A stretch of DNA of 7,941 nt from Spirochaetota bacterium (lineage in GTDB: Bacteria > Spirochaetota > JAHITG01), in NCBI GenBank assembly GCA_018817865.1, contig JAHITG010000217.1, forward strand, positions 1 through 7,941. The letters are read 5' to 3'. How positions within the stretch are numbered: the stretch's first letter is position 1; each line of letters starts with the position of its first letter. The position numbers and the translations under genes were made by a program. Below the pieces are notes generated by a model. That model did not search any database. It saw nothing but the letters and a program-made list of their open reading frames with translations, and was not told the origin of the DNA. Positions 1-6,300 of this stretch are shown in pieces.

Positions 1-360
1 AAAGAGTTAAAAATCAAAATTTCTGCTGACGGACAAAAAATTGATATCGATGCCGAGGGCTTCGTTGGAAGTGGTTGTAAAGATTTCGCTAGAAAGACGA
101 TCGAGGCCATTGGAACAGTGCAGTCTGAGAAAAAGAAGGATGAGTACTATTTGATCGCAGTAAACAATGCAGAAGAATCAAAATATTCCATGATAGAACT
201 GGATAAAAAGCTGTTTCCTGCAGGGAAACCCGAACGGAAACTTAAAGGAATAAATCTCCTTAATAATGAGAAATGTGAGATGAATGCATCCGGAGAGATC
301 CCTGTTTATGTACCCAGAAAGTCCGGAACCATAGTCAGGATCAGACAGGCCCGGTCTTAA
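1..360 (+). CDS. DUF2997-like protein with amylase-C-terminal-like tail (5' partial)
   Basis: The frame is open from the first base to TAA at 358-360 (119 codons); the true start lies just outside the window. Residues 1-50 follow the DUF2997 pattern: a charged beta strand with DG, then GFVGSGC, an amphipathic helix ending IEAIGTV, and EKKKDEYY. As DUF2997 proteins are about 50-70 residues and this domain looks nearly complete, the start codon is probably only one or a few codons upstream. Residues 50-115 resemble the beta domain closing many GH13 amylases: a YYLIAVNN strand, a LLNNEKCEM segment like the usual DLLSGE, and VPRKSGTIVRI like the usual PPRSG turn. The function of DUF2997 is unknown. 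Whether this is a true fusion, a remnant of an amylase gene joined to a small gene, or chance similarity cannot be decided here. fliS starts 53 bases downstream behind its own candidate promoter. Confidence 0.6.
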   Translation, partial: KELKIKISADGQKIDIDAEGFVGSGCKDFARKTIEAIGTVQSEKKKDEYYLIAVNNAEESKYSMIELDKKLFPAGKPERKLKGINLLNNEKCEMNASGEIPVYVPRKSGTIVRIRQARS

Positions 361-366
361 GTGGAT

Positions 367-394
367 TAAAGTTTGTTTTGAAAAGAACCGATTA
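367..394 (+). promoter_or_regulatory. Sigma-28 (FliA-type) flagellar promoter candidate for fliS
   Basis: TAAAGTTT (367-374) matches the sigma-28 -35 consensus completely. After 12 bases comes ACCGATTA (387-394), which matches the -10 consensus GCCGATAA at 6 of 8 positions. The spacer is one base longer than the classical 11. A start near 400 gives a leader of about 13 bases, leaving room for the ribosome binding site at 402. Its place directly ahead of a late flagellar gene supports the call. Confidence 0.55.
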
Positions 395-401
395 TGTAAA
401 T

Positions 402-406
402 GGAGA
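402..406 (+). promoter_or_regulatory. Ribosome binding site that fixes the fliS start
   Basis: GGAGA lies 7 bases before the ATG at 414. It selects this ATG over the in-frame TTG at 378, which lies inside the promoter candidate and has no Shine-Dalgarno sequence. Confidence 0.7.
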
Positions 407-413
407 TATAATT

Positions 414-848
414 ATGGCAAAACCAGGCAAATCTAATCCCTATGATAAGTATAAAGAGACGCAGATCAAGACTGCGAATCAGGGTAAGCTGATCGTTATG
501 CTTTATGATGGGGCTATTAAATTTCTGAATCAGGCTAAAGAATTCATAGATAAAAATGAGATCGAAGAAGCCCATAATAAGATCGTGCGTTCGCAGGATA
601 TCATCATGGAACTTTTACTTTCTCTGAATATGAGTGCGGGTGAGATCGCTCATAAGCTGTACAACCTGTATCTCTACATGAACAAACGTTTAATGGAATC
701 TAATATAAATAAAGATAAAAAACCCATTGATGAGGTCCTGACCATGCTTTTGGACCTGAAGGATGTCTGGACTCAGATCTCGGGTAACAATGCTCCTGGA
801 GATGCGACTTCTCTGGATAAAAATGTAAGTGTCAATGTTTCTTCGTAA
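414..848 (+). CDS. fliS: Flagellar export chaperone FliS
   Basis: This cytoplasmic helical-bundle chaperone binds the C-terminus of flagellin, prevents early polymerisation and delivers flagellin to the flagellar type III export gate. The 144-residue product has the expected family length. Near the N-terminus it carries the family core NPYDKYKETQIKTANQGKL, then IVMLYDGAIKFLNQAKEFI, a helix with IVRSQDIIMELLLSLN, and a late YNLYLYMNKRL helix. The C-terminus ends in a polar tail. The start at 414 is chosen because of the GGAGA site and because the family usually begins only a few residues before the NPYxxYK motif. The sigma-28-like promoter just upstream suggests expression with late flagellar genes. 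No other flagellar gene is visible in the window. The gene converges on yihY with only 4 bases between stop codons. Confidence 0.95.
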   Translation: MAKPGKSNPYDKYKETQIKTANQGKLIVMLYDGAIKFLNQAKEFIDKNEIEEAHNKIVRSQDIIMELLLSLNMSAGEIAHKLYNLYLYMNKRLMESNINKDKKPIDEVLTMLLDLKDVWTQISGNNAPGDATSLDKNVSVNVSS

Positions 849-852
849 AAGC

Positions 853-2196
853 TCACTTGATCCTGGCAAGTATCTCTTTCAGATTCATATTTATATTGCT
901 TTTTTGTATCATCAGGTCGATCTTTTCAAATAAGCTTTCGATATATTTATATTCTTTATCCAGCGAGACAGAAATATCTGTTTCTGCATACTGGTTTAAA
1001 TTTTTTATTATCTGCGGGAAATAGATCTTTTCCGGCGGCTTGATAAGGCTGAAATACTGGCCGCCTGTTTTTTTAACCTGAATTACGATCCTGTATTTTT
1101 CAAGTATATAGAGTACTTCATTTACAAGAGTCACCGGGATCGTTAATTGATTGGCCATATCTTCGTTAGTCAGAGGTTCGTTACCGGCTTCAAAATTTTT
1201 TGAGAGCAATAGTAGTATCTTTACAGCCAGTTTTTGTTTTTTTTCATTATCTACTTTAAGAACTCCTGCCTCTTTCTGAAATGTTTTCAGATTCTGTATC
1301 GCGAAACTGATCTGAGCTCCCAGAAGTACTATTACCCAGCTGAAGTATACCCAGATCAGGAAGAGGGGAAGCGGGGCAAAGCTGCCATAGATTGCCCCGT
1401 ATTTTGCAACACCGACCTGAAATGATATATAGCCCCATTGAGCGATCTGCCATAGTGTCCCTCCGATAATACCTCCTCCAAGAGCTGAAGTAAATTTGAC
1501 ATTGGTATTAGGCAGGAAGGAATAGAGAAAGGTCATGACCAGCCAGATCATGGTATAGGGCAGGACCTTTAAAATAAATAAATATATATAACTTAATACG
1601 GAAATACTCAAAAGTTTCTGAATAATGACATTACTCTGGAGAGTTGCCGTTGCACTGGCCGCAACGATGAACAGAAGCGGTGCTATCAGCGTGACTGAAA
1701 GATAATCAGTGATCTTTCTGGTAAAGGGCCTGCCTTTTCTGATCCCCCATATTACATTAAATGATTTTTCAATATTTCCTAATAATGAAATGACCGTAAA
1801 GAAGAGCAGAGCGACACCGATCGCTCCCAGAGTACCTACATTTGTGTTGTTTATATACTGGACAATATTATCTGCTATTGCAGACTTTCCGCCGCTGAAT
1901 TTCAGTAAAACATTTCTTATGGTGGAGGTGTTTTGAAAGCCGAAACCTTTTAAAATGGAGAAGGCTACAGCCAGAAGCGGGACGATCGCCAGAATGGTGG
2001 TGTATGTCAAAGCGGAGGCCCGCAGGAGGCACTTGTTCTTAATGAATCCGTGAAAGACAAGATAACAACCCTTGAAAAATCTGAAAACCTTTTTTCTGAT
2101 GTTCGATATATCCTGTGATTCAAATGCCCATATATCATGCGTAAAAATGCGTATCATGCTATGTATAAATTCTTTAAGCTTGATCTTTTTTGCCAT
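853..2196 (-). CDS. yihY: YihY/BrkB-family inner membrane protein with winged-helix-like C-terminal extension
   Basis: This is a 447-residue polytopic membrane protein. Residues about 50-300 form the YihY/BrkB (formerly 'RNase BN') domain with about six membrane segments (near 62-84, 122-141, 165-187, 196-228, 238-262 and 272-300). It shows the family signatures RASALTYTTILAIVPLLA (59-76), SFNVIWGIRKGRPF (145-158) and GSFAPLPLFLIWVYFSW (271-287). The RNase BN name is historical and wrong for this family; the real function is unknown, though a transport role has been suggested. Residues about 318-400 are soluble and look like a winged helix: NEDMANQL, then a putative recognition helix TLVNEVLYILEKYRIV, then a GGQYFSL wing. 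Such extensions occur in longer family members. The start is secured by AGGAGG (plus-strand 2204-2209) 7 bases before the ATG. The PUR-type gene lies 71 bases upstream on the same strand, so the two could share a transcript. Confidence 0.9.
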   Translation of the reverse strand: MAKKIKLKEFIHSMIRIFTHDIWAFESQDISNIRKKVFRFFKGCYLVFHGFIKNKCLLRASALTYTTILAIVPLLAVAFSILKGFGFQNTSTIRNVLLKFSGGKSAIADNIVQYINNTNVGTLGAIGVALLFFTVISLLGNIEKSFNVIWGIRKGRPFTRKITDYLSVTLIAPLLFIVAASATATLQSNVIIQKLLSISVLSYIYLFILKVLPYTMIWLVMTFLYSFLPNTNVKFTSALGGGIIGGTLWQIAQWGYISFQVGVAKYGAIYGSFAPLPLFLIWVYFSWVIVLLGAQISFAIQNLKTFQKEAGVLKVDNEKKQKLAVKILLLLSKNFEAGNEPLTNEDMANQLTIPVTLVNEVLYILEKYRIVIQVKKTGGQYFSLIKPPEKIYFPQIIKNLNQYAETDISVSLDKEYKYIESLFEKIDLMIQKSNINMNLKEILARIK

Positions 2197-2211
2197 TTAG
2201 TTTCCTCCTGA

Positions 2212-2243
2212 TATTAATATAGAACCAATATTAATAAGTGCAA
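2212..2243 (-). promoter_or_regulatory. Candidate yihY promoter overlapped by a 9-bp inverted repeat
   Basis: Read on the minus strand, TTGCAC (2238-2243) and TATATT (2216-2221) are separated by 16 bases, placing a start near 2209, just at the yihY ribosome binding site. A perfect AT-only inverted repeat, TATTAATAT and ATATTAATA (2212-2220 and 2228-2236, 7-base loop), covers the -10 box and most of the spacer. It could be an operator. It could also be chance in such AT-rich DNA, and co-transcription from the gene upstream is an alternative. Confidence 0.4.
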
Positions 2244-2267
2244 AGTTGATAATGTAATACTTAAAGA

Positions 2268-2489
2268 TCATTCTCTTTGGGATTCGTAAGAATCCAAAAA
2301 ACTGATGACCTTTTCTAATGATTCTCTAAAGTTATTCAATCCGTTTGCCGGAACTTTGATCGTATTTCTCATGGTATGTCGTTTTTCTGTGATTTTCAGA
2401 TATTCTCCCTGAGGTGTCGTTTTTAGATCAAAGAAGAATATTTTTTGCTCGATGGGAAGTTTCTCATTATAGATATCTTTTTCTTCCAT
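2268..2489 (-). CDS. Small PUR-type (DUF3276-like) DNA/RNA-binding protein
   Basis: The 73-residue product is about the size of a single PUR repeat. The pattern fits the PUR-alpha/DUF3276 fold: EKLPIEQKIFFFDLKTT as beta strands, GEYLKITEKRH as the next strands, NTIKVPANGLNNF as the VP-containing strand and turn, and a closing helix RESLEKVISFLDSYE. Bacterial members, such as the spirochaete BpuR group and Bacteroidetes homologues, bind single-stranded DNA or RNA and often dimerise; the same activity here is inferred. It is shorter than typical BpuR proteins, mainly in the N- and C-terminal tails. The start is supported by AAAGGGG (plus-strand 2496-2502) 6 bases before the ATG. A promoter candidate lies about 90 bases upstream and yihY follows on the same strand. 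Assignment rests on pattern only, so a different small beta-rich family remains possible. Confidence 0.65.
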   Translation of the reverse strand: MEEKDIYNEKLPIEQKIFFFDLKTTPQGEYLKITEKRHTMRNTIKVPANGLNNFRESLEKVISFLDSYESQRE

Positions 2490-2576
2490 GCCGTACCCCT
2501 TTTTAAATATTTTACCCTTAAGATCACTTCAATACTTTGCTCTTTTTAACTGTAGCTTAAAAAAAGCTGATATTTT

Positions 2577-2605
2577 ATAATATATATATCTTTTTTTGAT
2601 TTCAA
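2577..2605 (-). promoter_or_regulatory. Candidate sigma-70 promoter for the PUR-type gene
   Basis: On the minus strand, TTGAAA (2600-2605) is followed after exactly 17 bases by TATTAT (2577-2582). The start would fall near 2570, giving a leader of about 80 bases before the ATG at 2489. The surrounding DNA is so AT-rich that a chance match is possible. The leader contains a weak AGCTT/AAGCT hairpin (2554-2568). Confidence 0.4.
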
Positions 2606-2618
2606 CATATTTTTTATT

Positions 2619-2644
2619 AAAATTACATATGAATATGTAATTTT
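2619..2644. repeat. 12-bp perfect inverted repeat abutting the kinase stop codon
   Basis: AAAATTACATAT (2619-2630) and ATATGTAATTTT (2633-2644) are exact reverse complements around a 2-base GA centre. The right arm overlaps the stop codon of the nucleoside kinase gene (2643-2645). On the minus strand it is followed by A-rich rather than U-rich sequence, so it is a poor intrinsic terminator. It may be a protein-binding palindrome or an mRNA 3'-end stabilising hairpin. Confidence 0.5.
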
Positions 2645-4316
2645 AGTATGTAAAGGTACTGCCCCCGATAAATTCTCTTAATAATGATATTTTTGGAACA
2701 CTTTTTTCTGAAGCAGGAAGAAAATAATCAAGGGTATCAAGTAATCTTCTGGCTTCCGCATACTCGGGCACATTATGGGATACCATTTTTAAATACTTAT
2801 AAGCCAGTGGTTTTAATATTGAGGTTTCATAGATCAGGCCGGAGTCGAAAATGATATCTGCATCTTCCTGGAATGGAAATACATATTTTTCTTCTCCCCG
2901 CCGGACATTCTTCCACATCAACAAGGTTTCGTGGGCGGTATGGTCGCGGTATGTGAAATCGCGCACGATGCGCCTGAAGAGCCTTGTGTCTCTGGTGGGG
3001 ATCCTGAAATTATTACTGATACGAAGCTGGGAAAGAGCTGATACATAGATCTTGAATTTTTTATTTTTTGGAACCGCAAAAGTAAGTTTTTCATTCAAGC
3101 CATGGATCCCTTCTATCAGTATGATCTGATCTTCCTTTAGTTTCAGGGGAATTGTCTTCTCTTTTCTTGATCCTTTTAAAAAATCAAATTTCGGCATCTC
3201 TATTTTTTCCTCTTTAAGAAGATCATTCAGGTGCTCATTAAAGAGGTCGACATCGAGCGCTTCCAGGCATTCGAAATCATAATTTCCTTTGTCATCTTTC
3301 GGTGTCTGCTCTCTGCTGACAAAATAATTATCAATAGAGATACTGACCGGTTTCAGCCCATTGACCTTTAATTGGATCGATAACCGTTTAACAAAGGATG
3401 TTTTGCCTGAGGAGGACGGCCCTGCAATAAGAATAAATTTTATATCTTTTTTTCTTTTCGTGATCTCATCCGCAATAAGTGAGATCTTTTTTTCATGCAA
3501 AGCCTCAGAGATGTTTATGATCTCAGACAGTTTATCATGCTTGATCAGATCATTTAATTGTGCAACATTGGTTATATTCTGGATCTTATACCAGTTCCTT
3601 GTTTCCAGGAAGACTTTGCTTAATTTTTTTGGATTAACGGTTTTCAGGATCTTAGACCTGCTTTTTTTGATCTGAGGAAATTCTATCAGAAATCCGGGAG
3701 GATACAGGCAAAATTTATATTTTTTAATAATACCGGTATTAAGAGCTATCGGGCCGGCGCACACATCATAATAATTTCCTATTTTATAGAATTTTATCTG
3801 GTCCTTGTTCAGATACTGCATTAGCTTGACCTTATCATGATCATGATGTTTTTCATAGTATCTGATGGCCTCCTGTTTTGTCAGGTATACGGTCTGGATC
3901 TTTAAATTGGATGCAACAATACGGCTAAATTCCTGTTCGATCTTTTTCAGGTTCTTATTATTGATCCGATCATTTAACTGCAGGTCAAAATAAAAATTGA
4001 AATGAATGGATGGACCTATATTAAGTATATTTTTTTTATATAATTTAAAGATCACATAACTTAATATAAATACAGTAGTATAACGGTAAAATTTCAGACC
4101 GCTGATCTGATTTATTGAAATATATTGTATATCACTGTCATGATTAATGACCTTACTGAGGTCACAATAAACATTATTGACAATAGCTACGATGATCTCT
4201 TTTTTATTTGATACTCTGCTATTCTTAAGTATTTCAGCGGCTGTGGTCCCTGTTTTAACGTATTCGATCGAGCTGAAATTGTATGCTTTAATAATTACCT
4301 GAATGTCTGTTTTCAT
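2643..4316 (-). CDS. TGS/ThrRS-like nucleoside kinase (uridine kinase-like P-loop protein)
   Basis: The 557-residue protein has the order seen in bacterial 'nucleoside kinases' that carry the N-terminal part of threonyl-tRNA synthetase. Residues 2-72 are a TGS domain. Residues about 78-215 match the synthetase second additional domain, with GPSIHFNFYFDL (101-112) and DVCAGPIALNTG (184-195). Residues about 290-500 form a uridine kinase/phosphoribulokinase-type NTPase. Its Walker A is GPSSSGKT (299-306), SIDNYF (327-332) is the nucleoside-binding strand, and IEGIHGLN (401-408) is the second conserved strand. The tail LREFIGGS (546-553) is typical of this subgroup. The histidines that bind zinc in the synthetase editing domain are not visible, so an editing activity is unlikely. 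It probably phosphorylates a (ribo)nucleoside in the cytoplasm; the true substrate is unknown. There is no Shine-Dalgarno sequence, but the TGS domain begins right at this ATG, which supports the start. Confidence 0.9.
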   Translation of the reverse strand: MKTDIQVIIKAYNFSSIEYVKTGTTAAEILKNSRVSNKKEIIVAIVNNVYCDLSKVINHDSDIQYISINQISGLKFYRYTTVFILSYVIFKLYKKNILNIGPSIHFNFYFDLQLNDRINNKNLKKIEQEFSRIVASNLKIQTVYLTKQEAIRYYEKHHDHDKVKLMQYLNKDQIKFYKIGNYYDVCAGPIALNTGIIKKYKFCLYPPGFLIEFPQIKKSRSKILKTVNPKKLSKVFLETRNWYKIQNITNVAQLNDLIKHDKLSEIINISEALHEKKISLIADEITKRKKDIKFILIAGPSSSGKTSFVKRLSIQLKVNGLKPVSISIDNYFVSREQTPKDDKGNYDFECLEALDVDLFNEHLNDLLKEEKIEMPKFDFLKGSRKEKTIPLKLKEDQIILIEGIHGLNEKLTFAVPKNKKFKIYVSALSQLRISNNFRIPTRDTRLFRRIVRDFTYRDHTAHETLLMWKNVRRGEEKYVFPFQEDADIIFDSGLIYETSILKPLAYKYLKMVSHNVPEYAEARRLLDTLDYFLPASEKSVPKISLLREFIGGSTFTY

Positions 4317-4323
4317 AGGTTAC

Positions 4324-4352
4324 AGTATATAATTTTTGAAACTTAATTTCAA
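4324..4352 (-). promoter_or_regulatory. Kinase promoter predicting a leaderless mRNA
   Basis: On the minus strand, TTGAAA (4347-4352), a 17-base spacer and TATACT (4324-4329) form a good sigma-70 promoter. Only 7 bases separate the -10 box from the ATG at 4316, so transcription should begin at or next to the A of the start codon. The missing Shine-Dalgarno sequence agrees with leaderless translation. Confidence 0.55.
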
Positions 4353-4370
4353 CAAATAAATTTTTATACC

Positions 4371-4398
4371 TTGACAAATTTTTTTAAAAAAATATTAT
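4371..4398 (+). promoter_or_regulatory. Sigma-70 promoter candidate for the manC operon
   Basis: TTGACA (4371-4376), a 16-base spacer and TATTAT (4393-4398) give a perfect -35 and a 5/6 -10 box. The start would lie near 4405, leaving a leader of about 88 bases before manC. It is divergent from, and 18 bases away from, the kinase promoter, so a regulator bound between them could affect both. Confidence 0.6.
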
Positions 4399-4405
4399 CA
4401 TTTTA

Positions 4406-4427
4406 TAACAGCATTTTAACAGCATTT
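4406..4427 (+). repeat. Perfect 11-bp tandem direct repeat at the manC transcription start
   Basis: TAACAGCATTT occurs twice head to tail (4406-4416 and 4417-4427). The 11-base period is about one helical turn, so two protein subunits could bind the same DNA face. It sits exactly where the transcript should begin and could serve as an operator or initial transcribed element. A simple slippage duplication is the alternative. Confidence 0.5.
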
Positions 4428-4482
4428 GTTGTTTTAAAATCGGTTCATAAAAAATCTGCTAAAGTAAATTAAATTCTAAATA

Positions 4483-4486
4483 GAGG
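4483..4486 (+). promoter_or_regulatory. Ribosome binding site supporting the GTG start of manC
   Basis: GAGG lies 6 bases before GTG at 4493. The in-frame ATG at 4502 would be 15 bases away, beyond usual spacing, so GTG is preferred. Confidence 0.6.
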
Positions 4487-4492
4487 AAAAAA

Positions 4493-5569
4493 GTGAATAT
4501 AATGATAATGGCAGGCGGGAAGGGTGAACGCTTCTGGCCAAAAAGCCGGGTGAGTAAACCGAAACAACTGCTGCCTATCGTAAGTAACAATACCATGATC
4601 GAAGATACGGTTAAAAGGCTGGAAGGACTTGCGGAATATAAAAATATTTTTATTTCTACCAACGAAAGCCTTTTAGATGATATAAGGAAAATATTACCTC
4701 AGATACCGACTGAAAACTATATCCTTGAACCGTTCGGACGGGATACCGCTCCCGCCATTGCTTTTGGAGCTGTTTTTATTCAGAAGCGAGATCCGGGAAG
4801 CGTGATGGTGGTTCTGCCGGCTGATCATTTGATCATGGAGAAGGATATTTTCCAGAAAGATCTGACTATTGCTCAGAATTTAGCAAGAGACACGGGATGT
4901 CTGATCACTTTCGGGATCAAACCTGCAAGGATCGAGACAGGATACGGATACATTGAATTGGGGGAAGTTATCAATACCGAGTATGATAATCATGCATATG
5001 AAGTAATATCATTCAAGGAAAAACCGGATTATACACTGGCCAAGGAATATTTTCAAAAGGGAAATTTTATGTGGAACAGCGGTATGTTCATCTGGACAAC
5101 GAATGCGATCCTGGAAGCAATTGAAAAGTATTTGCCGGAAATGTATAACGGTTTGATGGAGATAGAAGATAGTATCGGGACTGCTGATGAGAAAGAAGTT
5201 ATAAGGAAAAATTTTGAAACTTTTCCTAAAATATCTATTGATTATGGTGTCATGGAAAAATCTGATAATGTCCTTTCCCTGAAAGCGCAGTATACATGGG
5301 ATGATGTAGGTTCATGGTCTTCATTATCCCGCGTGAATAAAATGGATGAGAATAACAATGTTATACGGTCTGACTGGAAAGGGATCGATACGAAGAACAG
5401 TATTGTGATCAGTGACCATGGGATCATTTCCACGATCGGGATAAATAATCTTGTCATTGTGAAGGATGGCGATGCTGTCCTGGTGGCAGACCGAAGCCGG
5501 GAACAGGAAGTGAAGAAGATCGTTCAGGAATTGAAAGATAATAATGACCTTAAAAAATATATTTTATAG
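4493..5569 (+). CDS. manC: Mannose-1-phosphate guanylyltransferase
   Basis: The enzyme makes GDP-mannose from mannose 1-phosphate and GTP in the cytoplasm, supplying mannose, fucose or rhamnose derivatives for surface glycans and glycosylation. The 358-residue product is the short, single-module form without the phosphomannose isomerase domain of the long ManC/AlgA proteins. The nucleotide-binding signature is MAGGKGERFWPKS...PKQLL (6-27). Further family motifs are EPFGRDTAPAIA (79-90), LPADH (108-112), TGYGYIE (149-155), the sugar-phosphate-binding FKEKP (174-178), WNSGMF (194-199), DYGVMEK (250-256) and WDDVGSW (269-275). All key residues appear intact. It starts at GTG, has its own promoter candidate, and is followed 12 bases later by a membrane-anchored gene, so the two form an operon. 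No other polysaccharide gene is nearby. Confidence 0.93.
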   Translation: MNIMIMAGGKGERFWPKSRVSKPKQLLPIVSNNTMIEDTVKRLEGLAEYKNIFISTNESLLDDIRKILPQIPTENYILEPFGRDTAPAIAFGAVFIQKRDPGSVMVVLPADHLIMEKDIFQKDLTIAQNLARDTGCLITFGIKPARIETGYGYIELGEVINTEYDNHAYEVISFKEKPDYTLAKEYFQKGNFMWNSGMFIWTTNAILEAIEKYLPEMYNGLMEIEDSIGTADEKEVIRKNFETFPKISIDYGVMEKSDNVLSLKAQYTWDDVGSWSSLSRVNKMDENNNVIRSDWKGIDTKNSIVISDHGIISTIGINNLVIVKDGDAVLVADRSREQEVKKIVQELKDNNDLKKYIL

Positions 5570-5581
5570 AGAGGAGGATTT

Positions 5582-6241
5582 ATGAAAAAAAATATTTGGA
5601 AGAATGTATCCTTAGGCCTTATCGGTGTACTGGTGATCTTCATCTTTTATTTTTTAATAAAAGGCCTTTTTCAGATAAATGTTATATCATTATCAGATCT
5701 TAAATACAGAAAAACTGATATTCTGAATAATTTATTAATGACGGATAATACAACCAGGAAATTCAAAAATAATAAATTAAAATTGGATCAGTTGTCAGAA
5801 GTTCTCTGGGCAGGATACGGAAAAACAGTCAAGAATAAAAGGACCGTCTTCAGTTTACTGAACTTCCCTCTTAATCTTTATCTCTGTATTGATAATAATG
5901 ATGTGGACCATTTAAAACAGGGCTTCTATGTGTATAAACCCAATAATCATAAGCTTAAAAAGATAGAATCCCGTGACCTGAAGAAAAATCTCTGTAAAAT
6001 ACTGAAGCTTTCGACAAGAGTTCCAGGAATTCTTTTGATCTCGGCCAATGATGTAGCTTACCAGAAGGATAAGGAGAAGGTTTATCTGGAGACAGGCCAG
6101 GTTATTGCCCAGATCCTTTTAAAAATGAAACAGCTGGAATTAAAGGTAAGGTTTATAGACGATTTTGAGATCGTAAAGCTCATCGATGCTTTAAACATGA
6201 AACAGGATATTCCGATTATGGTCTTTCTTATCGGAGAATGA
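5582..6241 (+). CDS. Membrane-anchored, degenerate SagB/nitroreductase-like protein
   Basis: The 219-residue protein begins with a short basic segment and one membrane helix (about 10-30), with the rest probably outside the cytoplasm. From residue 46 the pattern follows SagB-type nitroreductases: ILNNLLMTDNTTRKF, then LDQLSEVLWAGYGKT (68-82), RTVFSLLNFPLNLYLCID (87-104), GFYVYKPNNHKLKKI (114-128), LLISANDVAY (151-160), ETGQVIAQILLKMKQLEL (170-187) and IPIMVFLIGE (210-219). Two FMN-contact regions look eroded. The usual RRSxRxF is reduced to DNTTRKF, and the usual PSAGALYP after RTV is replaced by FSLLNFPL. The fold is therefore likely, but flavin redox activity is doubtful. AGGAGG (5572-5577) lies 4 bases before the ATG. 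It follows manC in the same operon; a link to envelope or glycan assembly is only a guess from position. Confidence 0.7.
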   Translation: MKKNIWKNVSLGLIGVLVIFIFYFLIKGLFQINVISLSDLKYRKTDILNNLLMTDNTTRKFKNNKLKLDQLSEVLWAGYGKTVKNKRTVFSLLNFPLNLYLCIDNNDVDHLKQGFYVYKPNNHKLKKIESRDLKKNLCKILKLSTRVPGILLISANDVAYQKDKEKVYLETGQVIAQILLKMKQLELKVRFIDDFEIVKLIDALNMKQDIPIMVFLIGE

Positions 6242-6251
6242 TCTGTTTTTT
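6211..6251 (+). terminator. Weak terminator candidate at the end of the manC operon
   Basis: TCCGAT (6211-6216) can pair with ATCGGA (6230-6235) over a 13-base loop, and a run of six T follows at 6246-6251. The 10-base gap between stem and T-run and the large loop make it weak. The stem lies inside the end of the coding sequence. Confidence 0.25.
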
Positions 6252-6273
6252 AATTATTTTTGTATAAAAAAAG

Positions 6274-6299
6274 TTGAAATCTAAAATATGTGATATAAA
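6274..6299 (+). promoter_or_regulatory. Candidate tRNA promoter with extended -10
   Basis: TGATATAAA (6291-6299) is an extended -10 element. TTGAAA (6274-6279) precedes it with a short 14-base spacer. An overlapping alternative is TTGTAT (6260-6265), 16 bases, then TAAAAT (6282-6287). Either would transcribe into the inverted repeats ahead of the tRNA. Confidence 0.35.
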
Positions 6300-6300
6300 T

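Noticed and set aside
378..413. Upstream TTG start for fliS at 378.
   Set aside because: It has no ribosome binding site and lies inside the sigma-28-like promoter. ATG 414 has GGAGA at 7 bases and fits family length.
3361..3675. A 104-codon plus-strand frame inside the nucleoside kinase gene.
   Set aside because: It is antisense to the conserved kinase domain including Walker A, has no ribosome binding site and no recognisable pattern.
4405..4492. Possible riboswitch in the 88-base manC leader.
   Set aside because: It is strongly AT-rich with no stable nested stems or known aptamer core; only the 11-bp tandem repeat stands out.
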